DNA of 17,700 nt from Bacteroidales bacterium (GTDB taxonomy: Bacteria; Bacteroidota; Bacteroidia; Bacteroidales; Muribaculaceae): contig SFER01000021.1 in assembly GCA_004557195.1 (NCBI GenBank), forward strand, positions 1 through 17,700, read 5' to 3'. The notes under the pieces are model-generated. The model was not told the DNA's origin, made no database searches, and was given only the letters and a program-made list of their open reading frames with translations. Positions within the stretch are counted from its first letter, which is position 1. Each line of letters opens with the position of its first letter. Made by a program: the position numbers and the translations under genes. This document shows, one piece after another, positions 7,209-15,937 of the stretch.

Positions 7209-7802
7209 ATGGATAAATTAAGTTACGCTTTGGGCTTGAGCATGGGACAGAATTTCCTCCGCTCGGGTATTAAAGAGATTAATGTTGAAGATTTTGCACG
7301 CGCTGTGGGTGCTGTGTATGCCGGCGAAAAGACAGAAATGTCGTACGATGAGGCAAAAGAGGAGGTAAACCGCTTCTTCACCGAACTCGAAGAGCAAAAT
7401 CGCAAAGCAAATGCCGAACTTGGAAAGACATTCCTCGCCGACAACGCCAAGAAAGATGGTGTTGTGGTTACAGCCTCGGGATTGCAATATAAAGTAATTA
7501 AAGAAGGTAATGGTGTGAAACCCACCGCCAACGACCAAGTTACAGTGCACTACACCGGTCGCCTTATCGACGGCACAGTGTTCGACTCATCGGTAGAGCG
7601 CGGAATGCCTGCCACCTTCGGTGTTACACAAGTGATTCCCGGATGGGTTGAGGCGCTGCAGATGATGCGCGAAGGCGACGAATGGCAACTCTACATCCCC
7701 TCGGAGCTTGCCTATGGCCCGAATGGCGCAGGTGGTGTAATCGGTCCCGATGCCACTCTCATCTTCGATGTACAATTGATTAAAGTAAACGCAAAAAAAT
7801 AA
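7209..7802 (+). CDS. FKBP-type peptidyl-prolyl isomerase, cytoplasmic (FklB/FkpA-like)
   Basis: A 197-residue prolyl cis-trans isomerase with an N-terminal helical FKBP_N dimerisation-type domain (about 1-80, starting KLSYALGLSMGQ) and a C-terminal FKBP domain (about 88-193). Residues of the FKBP pocket are present: Tyr115 in VHYTG, Phe125-Asp126 in VFDSS, Ile143 and Trp146 in VIPGW, Tyr169 in AYG and Phe186. There is no signal peptide, so it should act on cytoplasmic proteins. It is the first gene after a strong promoter, and a second FKBP gene with a lipoprotein signal follows 6 nt after its stop; the two form one transcript ending at the hairpin near 8680. Family assignment is firm. I give no symbol because FklB and FkpA-type members are hard to separate by eye. 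Confidence 0.95.
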   Translation: MDKLSYALGLSMGQNFLRSGIKEINVEDFARAVGAVYAGEKTEMSYDEAKEEVNRFFTELEEQNRKANAELGKTFLADNAKKDGVVVTASGLQYKVIKEGNGVKPTANDQVTVHYTGRLIDGTVFDSSVERGMPATFGVTQVIPGWVEALQMMREGDEWQLYIPSELAYGPNGAGGVIGPDATLIFDVQLIKVNAKK

Positions 7803-7808
7803 ACAATT

Positions 7809-8654
7809 ATGAAAAAAATCTTTTTAGTTGCTCTCGCAGCAGCAACAATGCTTACAAGCTGCAACGGCTCATGCTCAGCCGAAGGCGCAAAAGCCGACTC
7901 ATTGAGCACAACTTATGGTGAAATGGTAGGTGCTTTCATGTACAACAACCTCAAAAGCAACGACCAAATCAACAAGAAAGAATTTATGAAAGGTGTAGCA
8001 GCCGCTTTGTCAACCGACACTTCTCGCAGCGACTACATGATTGGTATGCAAGTGGGTATGCAGATGTTGGGCGAAATCACTCAACTTCGCAAAGGTCAGA
8101 AAGTGGTTCTCGACCCCGAAAAGGTGCTCGCTGCTATGAAAGCCGTTATCGCTTCCGACTCTTTGACAGTTGAACCGATGGCTCTTCAACAACAATTCTC
8201 TACAGGTGTGCAAGAGGCTGCTCGTCTCGCTAAGGAAAACGATCCTCGCGCCGTTGAGAACGCCAAAGCAGGTGAGGCTTACATCAACGCCGAAATGCAA
8301 AAAGACCCCGAAATCAAAACTACCGAATCGGGTCTCGCTTACAAGGTGATCGAAGCAGGCGACACTGCCAAATTCACTAAAACCGACCGCATCCAAGTTA
8401 TCTACACCGGTAAGAAAATCGACGGTACCGTGTTTGATTCTTCAAACGGTCAACCTGTTGTATTCTCTCCCGCAGGTGTTGTTCCCGGCTTCGGCGAAGC
8501 ATTGTGCATGATGGGTGCAGGCAGCAAGATGATTGTCTATATCCCCGGCAAATTGGCTTATGGTGTTGACGGTGCAGGCGACAAAATCGGTCCTAACGAA
8601 ACTCTTATTTTCGAAATCGAAACTGTAGGTCTCGAAAAGAAAGACGAGAAATAA
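7809..8654 (+). CDS. FKBP-type peptidyl-prolyl isomerase, lipoprotein
   Basis: A 281-residue paralogue of the preceding gene that carries a lipoprotein signal peptide with lipobox LTSC (Cys18), so it should be membrane-anchored and fold envelope proteins. An enlarged helical FKBP_N region occupies about 28-165, containing segments such as YGEMVGAFMYNNL and YMIGMQVGMQML. The FKBP domain follows at about 172-275. Pocket residues are Tyr199 in VIYTG, Phe209-Asp210 in VFDSS, Val225 in VVPGF and Tyr251 in AYG. The floor residue that is Trp in the upstream paralogue is Phe228 here, a common substitution that can change activity or ligand preference. A second Cys at 22 lies just after the lipidation site. 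It is co-transcribed with the cytoplasmic isomerase and followed by a terminator. Confidence 0.94.
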   Translation: MKKIFLVALAAATMLTSCNGSCSAEGAKADSLSTTYGEMVGAFMYNNLKSNDQINKKEFMKGVAAALSTDTSRSDYMIGMQVGMQMLGEITQLRKGQKVVLDPEKVLAAMKAVIASDSLTVEPMALQQQFSTGVQEAARLAKENDPRAVENAKAGEAYINAEMQKDPEIKTTESGLAYKVIEAGDTAKFTKTDRIQVIYTGKKIDGTVFDSSNGQPVVFSPAGVVPGFGEALCMMGAGSKMIVYIPGKLAYGVDGAGDKIGPNETLIFEIETVGLEKKDEK

Positions 8655-8678
8655 TAAAACAATAATCACATATCCCAC

Positions 8679-8711
8679 AGCGAGCCGCACTTGAAGTGTG
8701 GCTCGCTTTTT
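8679..8711 (+). terminator. Intrinsic terminator after the FKBP pair
   Basis: A 12-bp stem (8679-8690 with 8696-8707, one G-U pair) with a 5-nt loop runs into five T residues at 8707-8711, 24 nt after the stop of the lipoprotein isomerase gene. Confidence 0.92.
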
Positions 8712-8783
8712 GCGTTCCGGGACTAAATTTCAATGAATTAGGCGGTTTTCGATGGTGAAAAACGCAAAAATTTGCTATTTTGC

Positions 8784-8814
8784 TTTGCCACTGCGCTCAT
8801 TTTCGCTAATTTTG
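8784..8814 (+). promoter_or_regulatory. Bacteroidota-type promoter for lysS-gpsA-pgi
   Basis: TTTG at 8784-8787, a 19-nt spacer and TAATTTTG at 8807-8814 match the consensus exactly. Initiation near 8820 would leave a leader of about 18 nt before the ATG at 8838, and it rules out the longer in-frame start at 8772, which lies upstream of the promoter. Confidence 0.88.
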
Positions 8815-8837
8815 CAATCAAATATAAAACACAATAT

Positions 8838-10571
8838 ATGAATGTAATGGAATTGAGCGAACAAGAGATTGTTCGCCGCAACAGTCTGAATGAATTGCGA
8901 GCATTGGGAATCGAGCCCTATCCTGCAGCAGAATATAAAGTGAGTGGCCACAGTGCCGAAATCAAAGCAAACTTCAGCGACGAGGCTCCTCGCCGCGATG
9001 TTGCCATTTCCGGCAGAATCATGAGCCGTCGCATCATGGGTAAGGCTTCGTTTATGGAGCTCCAAGATGCCGAGGGGCGAATCCAAGTGTATATCAGCCG
9101 CGACGACTTGTGTCCCGATGAGAACAAGGACATGTACAACGTGGTGTTCAAAAAATTGCTCGATATCGGCGACTTCGTGGGAATCGAAGGTTATGTGTTC
9201 CGCACCCAAATGGGCGAAATCTCGGTTCACGCTTCGCGTCTCACCGTTTTGAGCAAGTCGCTCCGTCCGCTCCCCATCGTGAAAATGAAGGATGGTGTAA
9301 CCTACGACGCTTTCGACGACCCCGAGCTCCGTTATCGCCAACGCTATGTCGATTTGGTGGTTAACGATGGGGTGAAAGATATATTCATGAAGCGCACAAA
9401 AGTGTTCAACTCGATGCGCGAATATTTCAACAACGCAGGATATATGGAGGTGGAAACCCCTATCTTGCAATCGATCCCCGGTGGTGCGGCTGCGCGTCCG
9501 TTTATCACTCACCACAACGCTCTCGACATTCCGCTCTACTTGCGTATTGCCGACGAACTTTATCTCAAACGCCTCATCGTGGGTGGTTTTGAGGGTGTGT
9601 ATGAGTTCTCTAAGAACTTCCGCAACGAGGGTATGGACCGCACTCACAACCCCGAGTTCACTTGCATGGAAATCTATGTTTCCTACAAGGACTACAACTG
9701 GATGATGGATTTCACCGAGAAGATGCTCGAGAAAATCTGTATGGATGTCAACGGCACAACCGAGGTGAAAGTGGGTGACAATGTGATTAACTTCAAGGCG
9801 CCCTACAAGCGTGTAACCATGATCGATGCCATCAAGGAATTCACCGGCATCGACATCACCGGAATGGACACCGCCCAACTCATGGATGTGTGCAAGCAAC
9901 TCGAAATCGAGGTTGACGAAACCATGGGCAAGGGAAAACTCATCGACGAAATCTTCGGCGAGAAATGCGAAGGCAACTACATCCAGCCTACATTCATCAT
10001 CGACTACCCGATTGAAATGTCGCCGCTCACCAAGCGCCACCGCGATAATCCCGAGCTCACCGAGCGCTTTGAGTTGATGGTAAACGGCAAGGAACTCGCC
10101 AACGCATATTCGGAACTCAACGACCCGATTGACCAATACGGGCGCTTCGTTGAGCAGATGAAATTGAGCGAAAAAGGAGACGACGAGGCTATGATTATCG
10201 ACAAAGACTTCATCCGCGCCCTCGAATACGGTATGCCCCCCACATCGGGTATGGGCATCGGTATGGACCGCCTCACAATGCTCATGACAGGACAAACCAC
10301 AATCCAGGAAGTGCTGTTCTTCCCGCAAATGCGCCCCGAGAAGGTGCAGAAACGCGACAAGGAGGAGGCTTACACCGCTGTGGGTGTGCCCGCCGAATGG
10401 GTTCCCGCAATCCAGAAAGCCGGCTACCTCACCATTGAGGCTTTTGGTGAAGCATCTGCCGGAAAAGCACATCAAGAATTGTGCGGACTCAACAAAAAAT
10501 ACAAACTCGAATTGAAAAATCCTTCACAAGACGAAGTCGCAGGCTGGATTGAAAACGCTAAAAAGAAATAA
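8838..10571 (+). CDS. lysS: Lysyl-tRNA synthetase, class II
   Basis: Charges tRNA-Lys with lysine in the cytoplasm. From this start (MNVMELSEQEI) the protein has 577 residues and matches Bacteroides orthologues from the first residues on. An N-terminal OB-fold for the anticodon spans about 55-165, containing GRIMSRRIMGKASFMELQD. The class II catalytic core follows, with motif 2 FRNEGMDRTHNPEF and motif 3 GMGIGMDRLTML near residues 470-480. After FFPQMRPEK, where E. coli LysS ends, there is an extra tail of about 75 residues; such a tail is typical of Bacteroidota LysS as I recall it, and its role is unknown to me. A start at 8772 would add 22 residues but lies upstream of the promoter. Its stop overlaps the gpsA start by one base (TAATG), pointing to translational coupling. 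Confidence 0.98.
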   Translation: MNVMELSEQEIVRRNSLNELRALGIEPYPAAEYKVSGHSAEIKANFSDEAPRRDVAISGRIMSRRIMGKASFMELQDAEGRIQVYISRDDLCPDENKDMYNVVFKKLLDIGDFVGIEGYVFRTQMGEISVHASRLTVLSKSLRPLPIVKMKDGVTYDAFDDPELRYRQRYVDLVVNDGVKDIFMKRTKVFNSMREYFNNAGYMEVETPILQSIPGGAAARPFITHHNALDIPLYLRIADELYLKRLIVGGFEGVYEFSKNFRNEGMDRTHNPEFTCMEIYVSYKDYNWMMDFTEKMLEKICMDVNGTTEVKVGDNVINFKAPYKRVTMIDAIKEFTGIDITGMDTAQLMDVCKQLEIEVDETMGKGKLIDEIFGEKCEGNYIQPTFIIDYPIEMSPLTKRHRDNPELTERFELMVNGKELANAYSELNDPIDQYGRFVEQMKLSEKGDDEAMIIDKDFIRALEYGMPPTSGMGIGMDRLTMLMTGQTTIQEVLFFPQMRPEKVQKRDKEEAYTAVGVPAEWVPAIQKAGYLTIEAFGEASAGKAHQELCGLNKKYKLELKNPSQDEVAGWIENAKKK

Positions 10572-11572
10572 TGGCTCCATTTCCCGGTAAAATAGCAGTA
10601 ATGGGTGGCGGCAGTTGGGCTACAGCCCTTGCCAAACTCCTCCTTGCCGACAACAAGGAGATTTACTGGTATATGCGCCGACCCGACCGCATCGCCGACT
10701 TCAAGGCGCTCGGACGCAATCCGGTGTATCTCTCGGATGTGAAATTCGATATCGACCGAATCTATTTCTCAAGCGATATCAACGAGATTTGCACCATCGC
10801 CGACACCTTGCTGCTCGCCATGCCGTCGCCCTACATCAAGGAGCACCTCAAGAAAATCATTGTCGATATCAGTGGTAAAAACCTTGTTACGGCAGTGAAA
10901 GGGATTGTGCCCGACGACAACCTCATCGTTACCGAATACATGCACAAGGTGTATGGCACCAATCTCGAAAATTCAATCGTGATTGGAGGCCCCTGCCATG
11001 CCGAGGAGGTAGCGCTCGAACGCCTATCCTACCTCACAATCGGGTGTAACAACATTGAGATGGCAAGCACATTTGCCGACCATATAAAAGGCCGCAACCT
11101 GCGCACCATCCTCTCTACCGACGTTACCGGTATCGAATATGCCGCAGTGCTCAAAAATGTGTATGCAATCGCCGCCGGAGTGGTGCATGGCATGAAAAAC
11201 GGCGATAACTTCCTCGCCAATCTCGTGTCGAATTCGATACGCGAAATGCGCAAGTTTGTCGATGTTGTGGCACCACACGACAAGCGCGACATCTGCGACT
11301 CGGTGTATCTCGGCGACTTGCTCGTTACATCCTACTCGAGATTCTCGCGCAACCACAATTTCGGCTCTATGATAGGGAAGGGCTACTCGGTGAAAGCCGC
11401 GATGATGGAGATGGAAATGGTTGCCGAAGGCTACTACGGCACCAAGTGTATCCACGACATCAACGAGCGCTACGGCGTGGATATGCCTATCCTCAACAAT
11501 ATGTTCGACATTCTTTACAACCGCCTCCCGGCTCGGGTGGGGATTGAGAGAATCGCCGATTCGTTTATGTAA
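10571..11572 (+). CDS. gpsA: Glycerol-3-phosphate dehydrogenase, NAD(P)+
   Basis: Reduces dihydroxyacetone phosphate to sn-glycerol-3-phosphate, the backbone of membrane phospholipids. The 333-residue protein opens with the Rossmann nucleotide-binding loop MGGGSWATAL (11-20). It has the conserved AVKGI around Lys110, GGPCHAEEVA (139-148), the catalytic Lys195 in AAVLKNVYAIAAG, and the signature GDLLVTSYSRFSRNHNFG (248-265). Length and motif order are normal for the family. The ATG shares its first base with the last base of the lysS stop, so translation is likely coupled. The pgi gene begins 34 nt after its stop with no promoter or terminator between, placing it in a lysS-gpsA-pgi operon, an arrangement I recall from other Bacteroidales. 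Confidence 0.97.
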   Translation: MAPFPGKIAVMGGGSWATALAKLLLADNKEIYWYMRRPDRIADFKALGRNPVYLSDVKFDIDRIYFSSDINEICTIADTLLLAMPSPYIKEHLKKIIVDISGKNLVTAVKGIVPDDNLIVTEYMHKVYGTNLENSIVIGGPCHAEEVALERLSYLTIGCNNIEMASTFADHIKGRNLRTILSTDVTGIEYAAVLKNVYAIAAGVVHGMKNGDNFLANLVSNSIREMRKFVDVVAPHDKRDICDSVYLGDLLVTSYSRFSRNHNFGSMIGKGYSVKAAMMEMEMVAEGYYGTKCIHDINERYGVDMPILNNMFDILYNRLPARVGIERIADSFM

Positions 11573-11606
11573 TTAACAACACTTTCAAAATAATACAAAC
11601 CAGAGT

Positions 11607-12941
11607 ATGGAAACAATTCATGTTGATGTAAAAAACGTATTAAACACCGTGTCGCTCGACACAATCAACTCACTTGATGCCAAAGCCGCTTCGGCAATGG
11701 AGAAACTCCACAATGGCACCGGCGCCGGAAATGACTTCTTGGGTTGGCTCAACCTCCCGTCATCTACCACCGCCGAAGTGCTCGACGAAATCGAACAGGC
11801 TGCCGCTGTGCTTCGCGCCAACTGCGAATATGTTGTGTGTATCGGCATCGGAGGTAGTTATCTCGGAGCCAAAGCCGTTATCGAGGCTCTGAGCGACTCT
11901 TTTGCCGCCTACAAGCCCGCTAAAGGTCCTAAAGTGCTTTTTGCCGGACAAAATATCGGCGAAGATTATCTCTACGAACTCCAATCGCTTCTCAAAGATA
12001 AAAAATTCGGTATCATCGTAATTTCCAAATCGGGAACTACCACCGAACCGGCTATCGCTTTCCGCATCCTCAAAGAAATGCTCGAAAAACAAGCAGGAAA
12101 AGCCGAGGCTGCAAAACTCACTATCGCCATCACCGATGCCAAGAAGGGCGCACTCCGCACCCTCGCCACCGAAGAAGGCTACAAGACTTTTGTTATCCCC
12201 GACAATGTGGGCGGCCGCTTCTCGGTGCTCACTCCTGTGGGTCTCCTTCCTATAGCTGTTGCCGGTCTCGACATTAAGCAACTCGTAGCGGGTGCTGCTG
12301 CAATGGAAACAGCCACTGCAACCGACGACAACATCGCTATCACTTACGCCAAGACTCGCAACGCCCTCTATCAAGCCGGCAAGAAGATTGAAATTCTCGT
12401 AAACTACAACCCCAAACTCCATTATGTGAGCGAATGGTGGAAACAGCTCTACGGCGAGAGCGAAGGCAAAGAGCACAAAGGCATTTTCCCCGCTTCGGTT
12501 GACAACTCCACCGACCTTCACTCAATGGGTCAATGGATTCAAGATGGCGAACGCTCGATTTTCGAAACCGTTATCTCGGTGGCTAAACAACAGCACGAAA
12601 CCATTATCCCCACCGACGACGCCAACCTCGATGGTCTCAACTTCCTCGCCGGAAAACATGTCGATGAAGTGAACAAAATGGCAGAACTCGGCACCACTAT
12701 CGCCCACGTCGATGGCGATGTGCCCAATATCCACATCACAATCCCTGCCCTCACCGAATTCTGGCTCGGACAACTCCTCTATTTCTTCGAGAAAGCGTGT
12801 GGCGTGAGCGGATATATCCTCGGTGTAAACCCATTCAACCAACCCGGCGTTGAGGCTTACAAACGCAACATGTTTGCCCTCCTCGACAAACCCGGATACG
12901 AAGCCGAAAGCAAAGCCATCCGCGAGAAAATCAACAAATAA
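11607..12941 (+). CDS. pgi: Glucose-6-phosphate isomerase (short, Firmicute/Bacteroidota type)
   Basis: Interconverts glucose-6-phosphate and fructose-6-phosphate in glycolysis and gluconeogenesis, linking functionally to pckA at the left end of the window. At 444 residues it belongs to the shorter bacterial form rather than the roughly 550-residue E. coli type. Phosphate- and sugar-binding motifs SKSGTTTEP (140-148) and GGRFSVLTP (202-210) are intact. The base-catalytic Glu is probably Glu284 in YGESEGK, with His305 in LHSMGQ as the ring-opening residue and Lys419 in NQPGVEAYK. The C-terminal signature FFEKACGVSGYILGVNPFNQ (393-412) is a textbook match. It is the last gene of its operon, followed 38 nt later by a terminator. 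Confidence 0.98.
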   Translation: METIHVDVKNVLNTVSLDTINSLDAKAASAMEKLHNGTGAGNDFLGWLNLPSSTTAEVLDEIEQAAAVLRANCEYVVCIGIGGSYLGAKAVIEALSDSFAAYKPAKGPKVLFAGQNIGEDYLYELQSLLKDKKFGIIVISKSGTTTEPAIAFRILKEMLEKQAGKAEAAKLTIAITDAKKGALRTLATEEGYKTFVIPDNVGGRFSVLTPVGLLPIAVAGLDIKQLVAGAAAMETATATDDNIAITYAKTRNALYQAGKKIEILVNYNPKLHYVSEWWKQLYGESEGKEHKGIFPASVDNSTDLHSMGQWIQDGERSIFETVISVAKQQHETIIPTDDANLDGLNFLAGKHVDEVNKMAELGTTIAHVDGDVPNIHITIPALTEFWLGQLLYFFEKACGVSGYILGVNPFNQPGVEAYKRNMFALLDKPGYEAESKAIREKINK

Positions 12942-12979
12942 GCACTCTCATTTTTTGTTTTCATAATTTTTTGTAAAAG

Positions 12980-13009
12980 CGGGACGCATCACGGTGCGCC
13001 CCGTTTTTT
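12980..13009 (+). terminator. Intrinsic terminator after pgi, possibly shared with the convergent small gene
   Basis: Stem 12980-12988 with 12995-13003 (8 pairs interrupted by one A-C mismatch), a 6-nt loop, then six T residues at 13004-13009. On the minus strand the same hairpin is followed by a short T-rich stretch, so it could also stop transcripts from the small gene at 13110-13277. Confidence 0.85.
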
Positions 13010-13109
13010 GTGTTTTTCATAGCAAAATGAATTGCAAATTAAACATGTGTAAAGACAAAGATGCTATTTTTCCCCGATTGTCGCGGTAAACACCGACACA
13101 TATATAGAA

Positions 13110-13277
13110 CTAAATAAACATCGCTATGAAAAATGCCACAAGCAGCGACACAAGATACACATCACGCTCATTGCGTGCTTCTTCGGCAGCCTTTGACGCG
13201 CGGCGTGCCCTGCGCGAAGTCTTTTCATTAATCATCACTTCGTTTTCGCTGAATTGGAGTTCTAATTGACCTTTCAT
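13110..13277 (-). CDS. Small tail-anchored membrane protein of unknown function
   Basis: A 55-residue minus-strand product that I do not recognise. It has an acidic-to-neutral N-terminus (MKGQLELQFS), a strongly basic patch SRRARRASK at 21-29, a charged helix-prone middle (AAEEARNERD, 30-39) and a C-terminal hydrophobic run VYLVSLLVAFFIAMFI (40-55). That layout suggests a cytoplasmic helix anchored by one C-terminal membrane segment. The frame stays open upstream to 13376, but a consensus -7 element at 13311-13318 places transcription start near 13305, so the ATG at 13277, with a leader of about 28 nt, is the likely start. No partner gene is visible; it converges on pgi. Support comes from the well-placed promoter and protein-like composition. 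It could still be a spurious short frame. Confidence 0.55.
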   Translation of the reverse strand: MKGQLELQFSENEVMINEKTSRRARRASKAAEEARNERDVYLVSLLVAFFIAMFI

Positions 13278-13310
13278 AATAGTGTATATTTTAAGTTGGT
13301 TTTGATATTG

Positions 13311-13343
13311 CAAAGATACACCACTATATGTGCCTATTTCAAG
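13311..13343 (-). promoter_or_regulatory. Bacteroidota-type promoter for the small minus-strand gene
   Basis: Read on the minus strand, TATCTTTG (13318-13311) is preceded by CTTG (13343-13340) with a 21-nt spacer. Initiation near 13305 fits the ATG at 13277. Confidence 0.7.
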
Positions 13344-13524
13344 CACACCAATCACAAACAATATTAAAACCACCACCTATCCTCCATCCCCCCAAAAAAA
13401 AAGTTGACTTTTGCGATTTGCTTTGCTCGGATGAAATCGGTTTCAACGGAGGTGATTTCAGCGGAAAGAGGGTTTGGGGCTTGATTTTTTTGGTCTCCGG
13501 GCATAAAAATTCTATTTTTATGTC

Positions 13525-13532
13525 TATCTTTG
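13525..13532 (+). promoter_or_regulatory. -7 element of a promoter for the secreted protein gene
   Basis: TATCTTTG matches TAnnTTTG exactly and lies 23 nt before the ATG at 13556. No convincing TTTG is seen 19-21 nt upstream, so the promoter may be weak or activator-dependent. A GGTGG 4 nt before the ATG is a possible weak ribosome site. Confidence 0.55.
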
Positions 13533-13555
13533 TAGAAACTAAAACCTGGTGGAAT

Positions 13556-14302
13556 ATGAAAACTATTCTCTATACAATAGTTGCTACATTGGCTTTGCTC
13601 GCAGGTGGCACTACCGCATTGGCAAACAATCCTATAGCGGTGTTTAACTCGTCAAACTTTTCGGGATGGTCCTACAACCGCACAGGTAGCGATTATCAGC
13701 TCACTACATCCAATATTGCCAATGGCAAGATTCGTTTTTTCGTTTCATCGTCAGGGGTGGTGTATGCGCTTACTTCGCCAGAAATCGACCTCTCGGGAAT
13801 GAAATCGGTGCGTGTGAAATTCAACTGGAAGACTCCTCTCTATGAATCGTCCCATTTCGTTCTAAGCCATGTGAATCCCGTGCTCACTCTCATCGACAAC
13901 AACGGCAACACCATCTCAAGCCATGAGGTGTCGCTCGCTTCGCCCACTCAAGAGATAGAAATAGACACCGATTGGAATATTGAAGGGATAGGGAAGTGTC
14001 GCCTCACCTTAAGCGCTCCACACACCGAAACCAACTACGATTATGCCATCACACAGCATATCGATGTGTATTGCTACGAAAGTGCCGGCACCGCCTTCGC
14101 CAAGGAGCCTTCCACCCGCATTGCGGCAGTAAATGGCGAGATTGTCGTGAGCGGTGTGCCCGACGGAAGCAGCATAGGCATCTACAGCCTCGTGGGCACT
14201 CTTGTGGCTCATGCCGAGGGAAGCAACGCCGCTTTCCACCTCCCCAAGGGCATCTACATTGTGCGCATTGGTTCAAAAGCAACAAAAATCACTGTAAAAT
14301 AG
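13556..14302 (+). CDS. Secreted protein with type IX secretion-like C-terminal tail, function unknown
   Basis: A 248-residue protein with a Sec signal peptide (MKTILYTIVA then a hydrophobic run, cleavage after ALA near residue 23). The middle part (about 25-175) is rich in beta-prone, aromatic and Ser/Thr residues, including FSGWSYNRTGSDYQ, SPEIDLSGMKSVRVKFNW and LTLIDNNGN, and looks like a single beta-sandwich of the adhesin or carbohydrate-binding kind; no catalytic motif is seen. The last 60 residues have the pattern of a type IX sorting domain: VNGEIVVSGVPDGSSIGIYS, then LVGTLV, and finally LPKGIYIVRIG with a terminal KITVK. In organisms with that system such tails direct export and surface attachment; whether this one has it cannot be judged here. 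The start at 13556 is chosen because the longer frame from 13328 has no signal peptide and contains the promoter. Confidence 0.75.
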   Translation: MKTILYTIVATLALLAGGTTALANNPIAVFNSSNFSGWSYNRTGSDYQLTTSNIANGKIRFFVSSSGVVYALTSPEIDLSGMKSVRVKFNWKTPLYESSHFVLSHVNPVLTLIDNNGNTISSHEVSLASPTQEIEIDTDWNIEGIGKCRLTLSAPHTETNYDYAITQHIDVYCYESAGTAFAKEPSTRIAAVNGEIVVSGVPDGSSIGIYSLVGTLVAHAEGSNAAFHLPKGIYIVRIGSKATKITVK

Positions 14303-14361
14303 TGCGATTTTATTTCAATTAACAATAGTATGCCGAAATATTGCCCATATAGTGGAGTAAT

Positions 14362-14392
14362 TTTGCAATGTCAAATCAAAATAGTAAATTTG
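14362..14392 (+). promoter_or_regulatory. Bacteroidota-type promoter for bcp-recA
   Basis: TTTG at 14362-14365, a 19-nt spacer and TAAATTTG at 14385-14392 match the consensus; initiation near 14398 gives a leader of about 27 nt. The -33 element is itself the end of another -7-like TAATTTTG (14358-14365), which lacks its own -33 and is probably not used. TCAAAT (14371-14376) and ATTTGA (14388-14393) form a 6-bp inverted repeat across the spacer and -7 element. Confidence 0.8.
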
Positions 14393-14424
14393 AAATCCAA
14401 TTATAACAACTAAAACATAGGAAA

Positions 14425-14874
14425 ATGAAAATAGGAGACAAAATACCCGAAGTGCTTGGCATCGATGCCAACGGAAGAGAGATAAAAGCCGCCGATTTTG
14501 CCGGCAAGAAACTTGTCCTTTATTTCTACCCTAAAGACAACACCCCCGGCTGCACTGCCGAGGCTTGCAGCTTCCGCGACCACTACGACACAATGCGCGA
14601 GGCGGGCTATGAAATTGTGGGTGTGAGCAAAGACAGCGCTGCATCGCACACCAAATTTGCCGACAAATTCCAGTTGCCGTTCACCCTCATCGCCGACACC
14701 GAAACCACCCTCAACCAGGCTTTCGGAGTGTGGCAGAAAAAGAAAATGGCAGGGCGCGAATACATGGGCACAGTGCGCACCACTTTTATCATCAACGAAG
14801 AAGGCATTGTGGAGGACATTATCACAAAAGTGGATACCAAAAACAGTGCCACCCAGATTTTGAATAACAAATAA
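14425..14874 (+). CDS. bcp: Thioredoxin-dependent thiol peroxidase (BCP/PrxQ-type peroxiredoxin)
   Basis: Reduces hydrogen peroxide and organic hydroperoxides in the cytoplasm using thioredoxin. The 149 residues cover the whole family. The active-site segment YPKDNTPGCTAEACSFRD carries the peroxidatic Cys43 and the resolving Cys48 in the atypical two-cysteine spacing (Cys-x4-Cys) of this class. The conserved Thr40 and Pro41 precede the Cys, and Arg117 in GTVRTTFII completes the site. A promoter lies just upstream, and recA starts 15 nt after the stop, so peroxide defence and recombinational repair are expressed together. Family identification is secure. Confidence 0.96.
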   Translation: MKIGDKIPEVLGIDANGREIKAADFAGKKLVLYFYPKDNTPGCTAEACSFRDHYDTMREAGYEIVGVSKDSAASHTKFADKFQLPFTLIADTETTLNQAFGVWQKKKMAGREYMGTVRTTFIINEEGIVEDIITKVDTKNSATQILNNK

Positions 14875-14889
14875 AAAAACTATAACACT

Positions 14890-15918
<1,029 letters not shown>

Positions 15919-15937
15919 TCACGGTTAAGACATACAG

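Noticed and set aside
8775..10475. 566-codon open frame antisense to lysS
   Set aside because: It lies wholly within lysS on the opposite strand, its composition (many His, Val, Phe, Glu) is that of a mirrored coding frame, and it shows no motif. It reflects lysS codon bias.
11760..12521. 253-codon minus-strand frame inside pgi, and similar ones in pckA (456-1190), recA (14944-15606) and nadA (16560-17273)
   Set aside because: All are antisense shadows of confidently identified genes, without promoters, signals or recognisable domains.
13079..13098. Bulged hairpin downstream of the small minus-strand gene as a terminator
   Set aside because: The stem has a bulge and no T run follows on either strand. 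The pgi terminator farther on is the better candidate.
13432..13460. TGAAATC/GATTTCA inverted repeat upstream of the secreted protein gene
   Set aside because: The 7-bp arms are 15 nt apart with no T tract, and the site is about 65 bp upstream of the -7 element. I could not separate it from chance.
13328..13555. Upstream extension of the secreted protein reading frame
   Set aside because: It contains the TATCTTTG promoter element and a low-complexity C/A tract, and would bury the signal peptide; the ATG at 13556 is a clean start.
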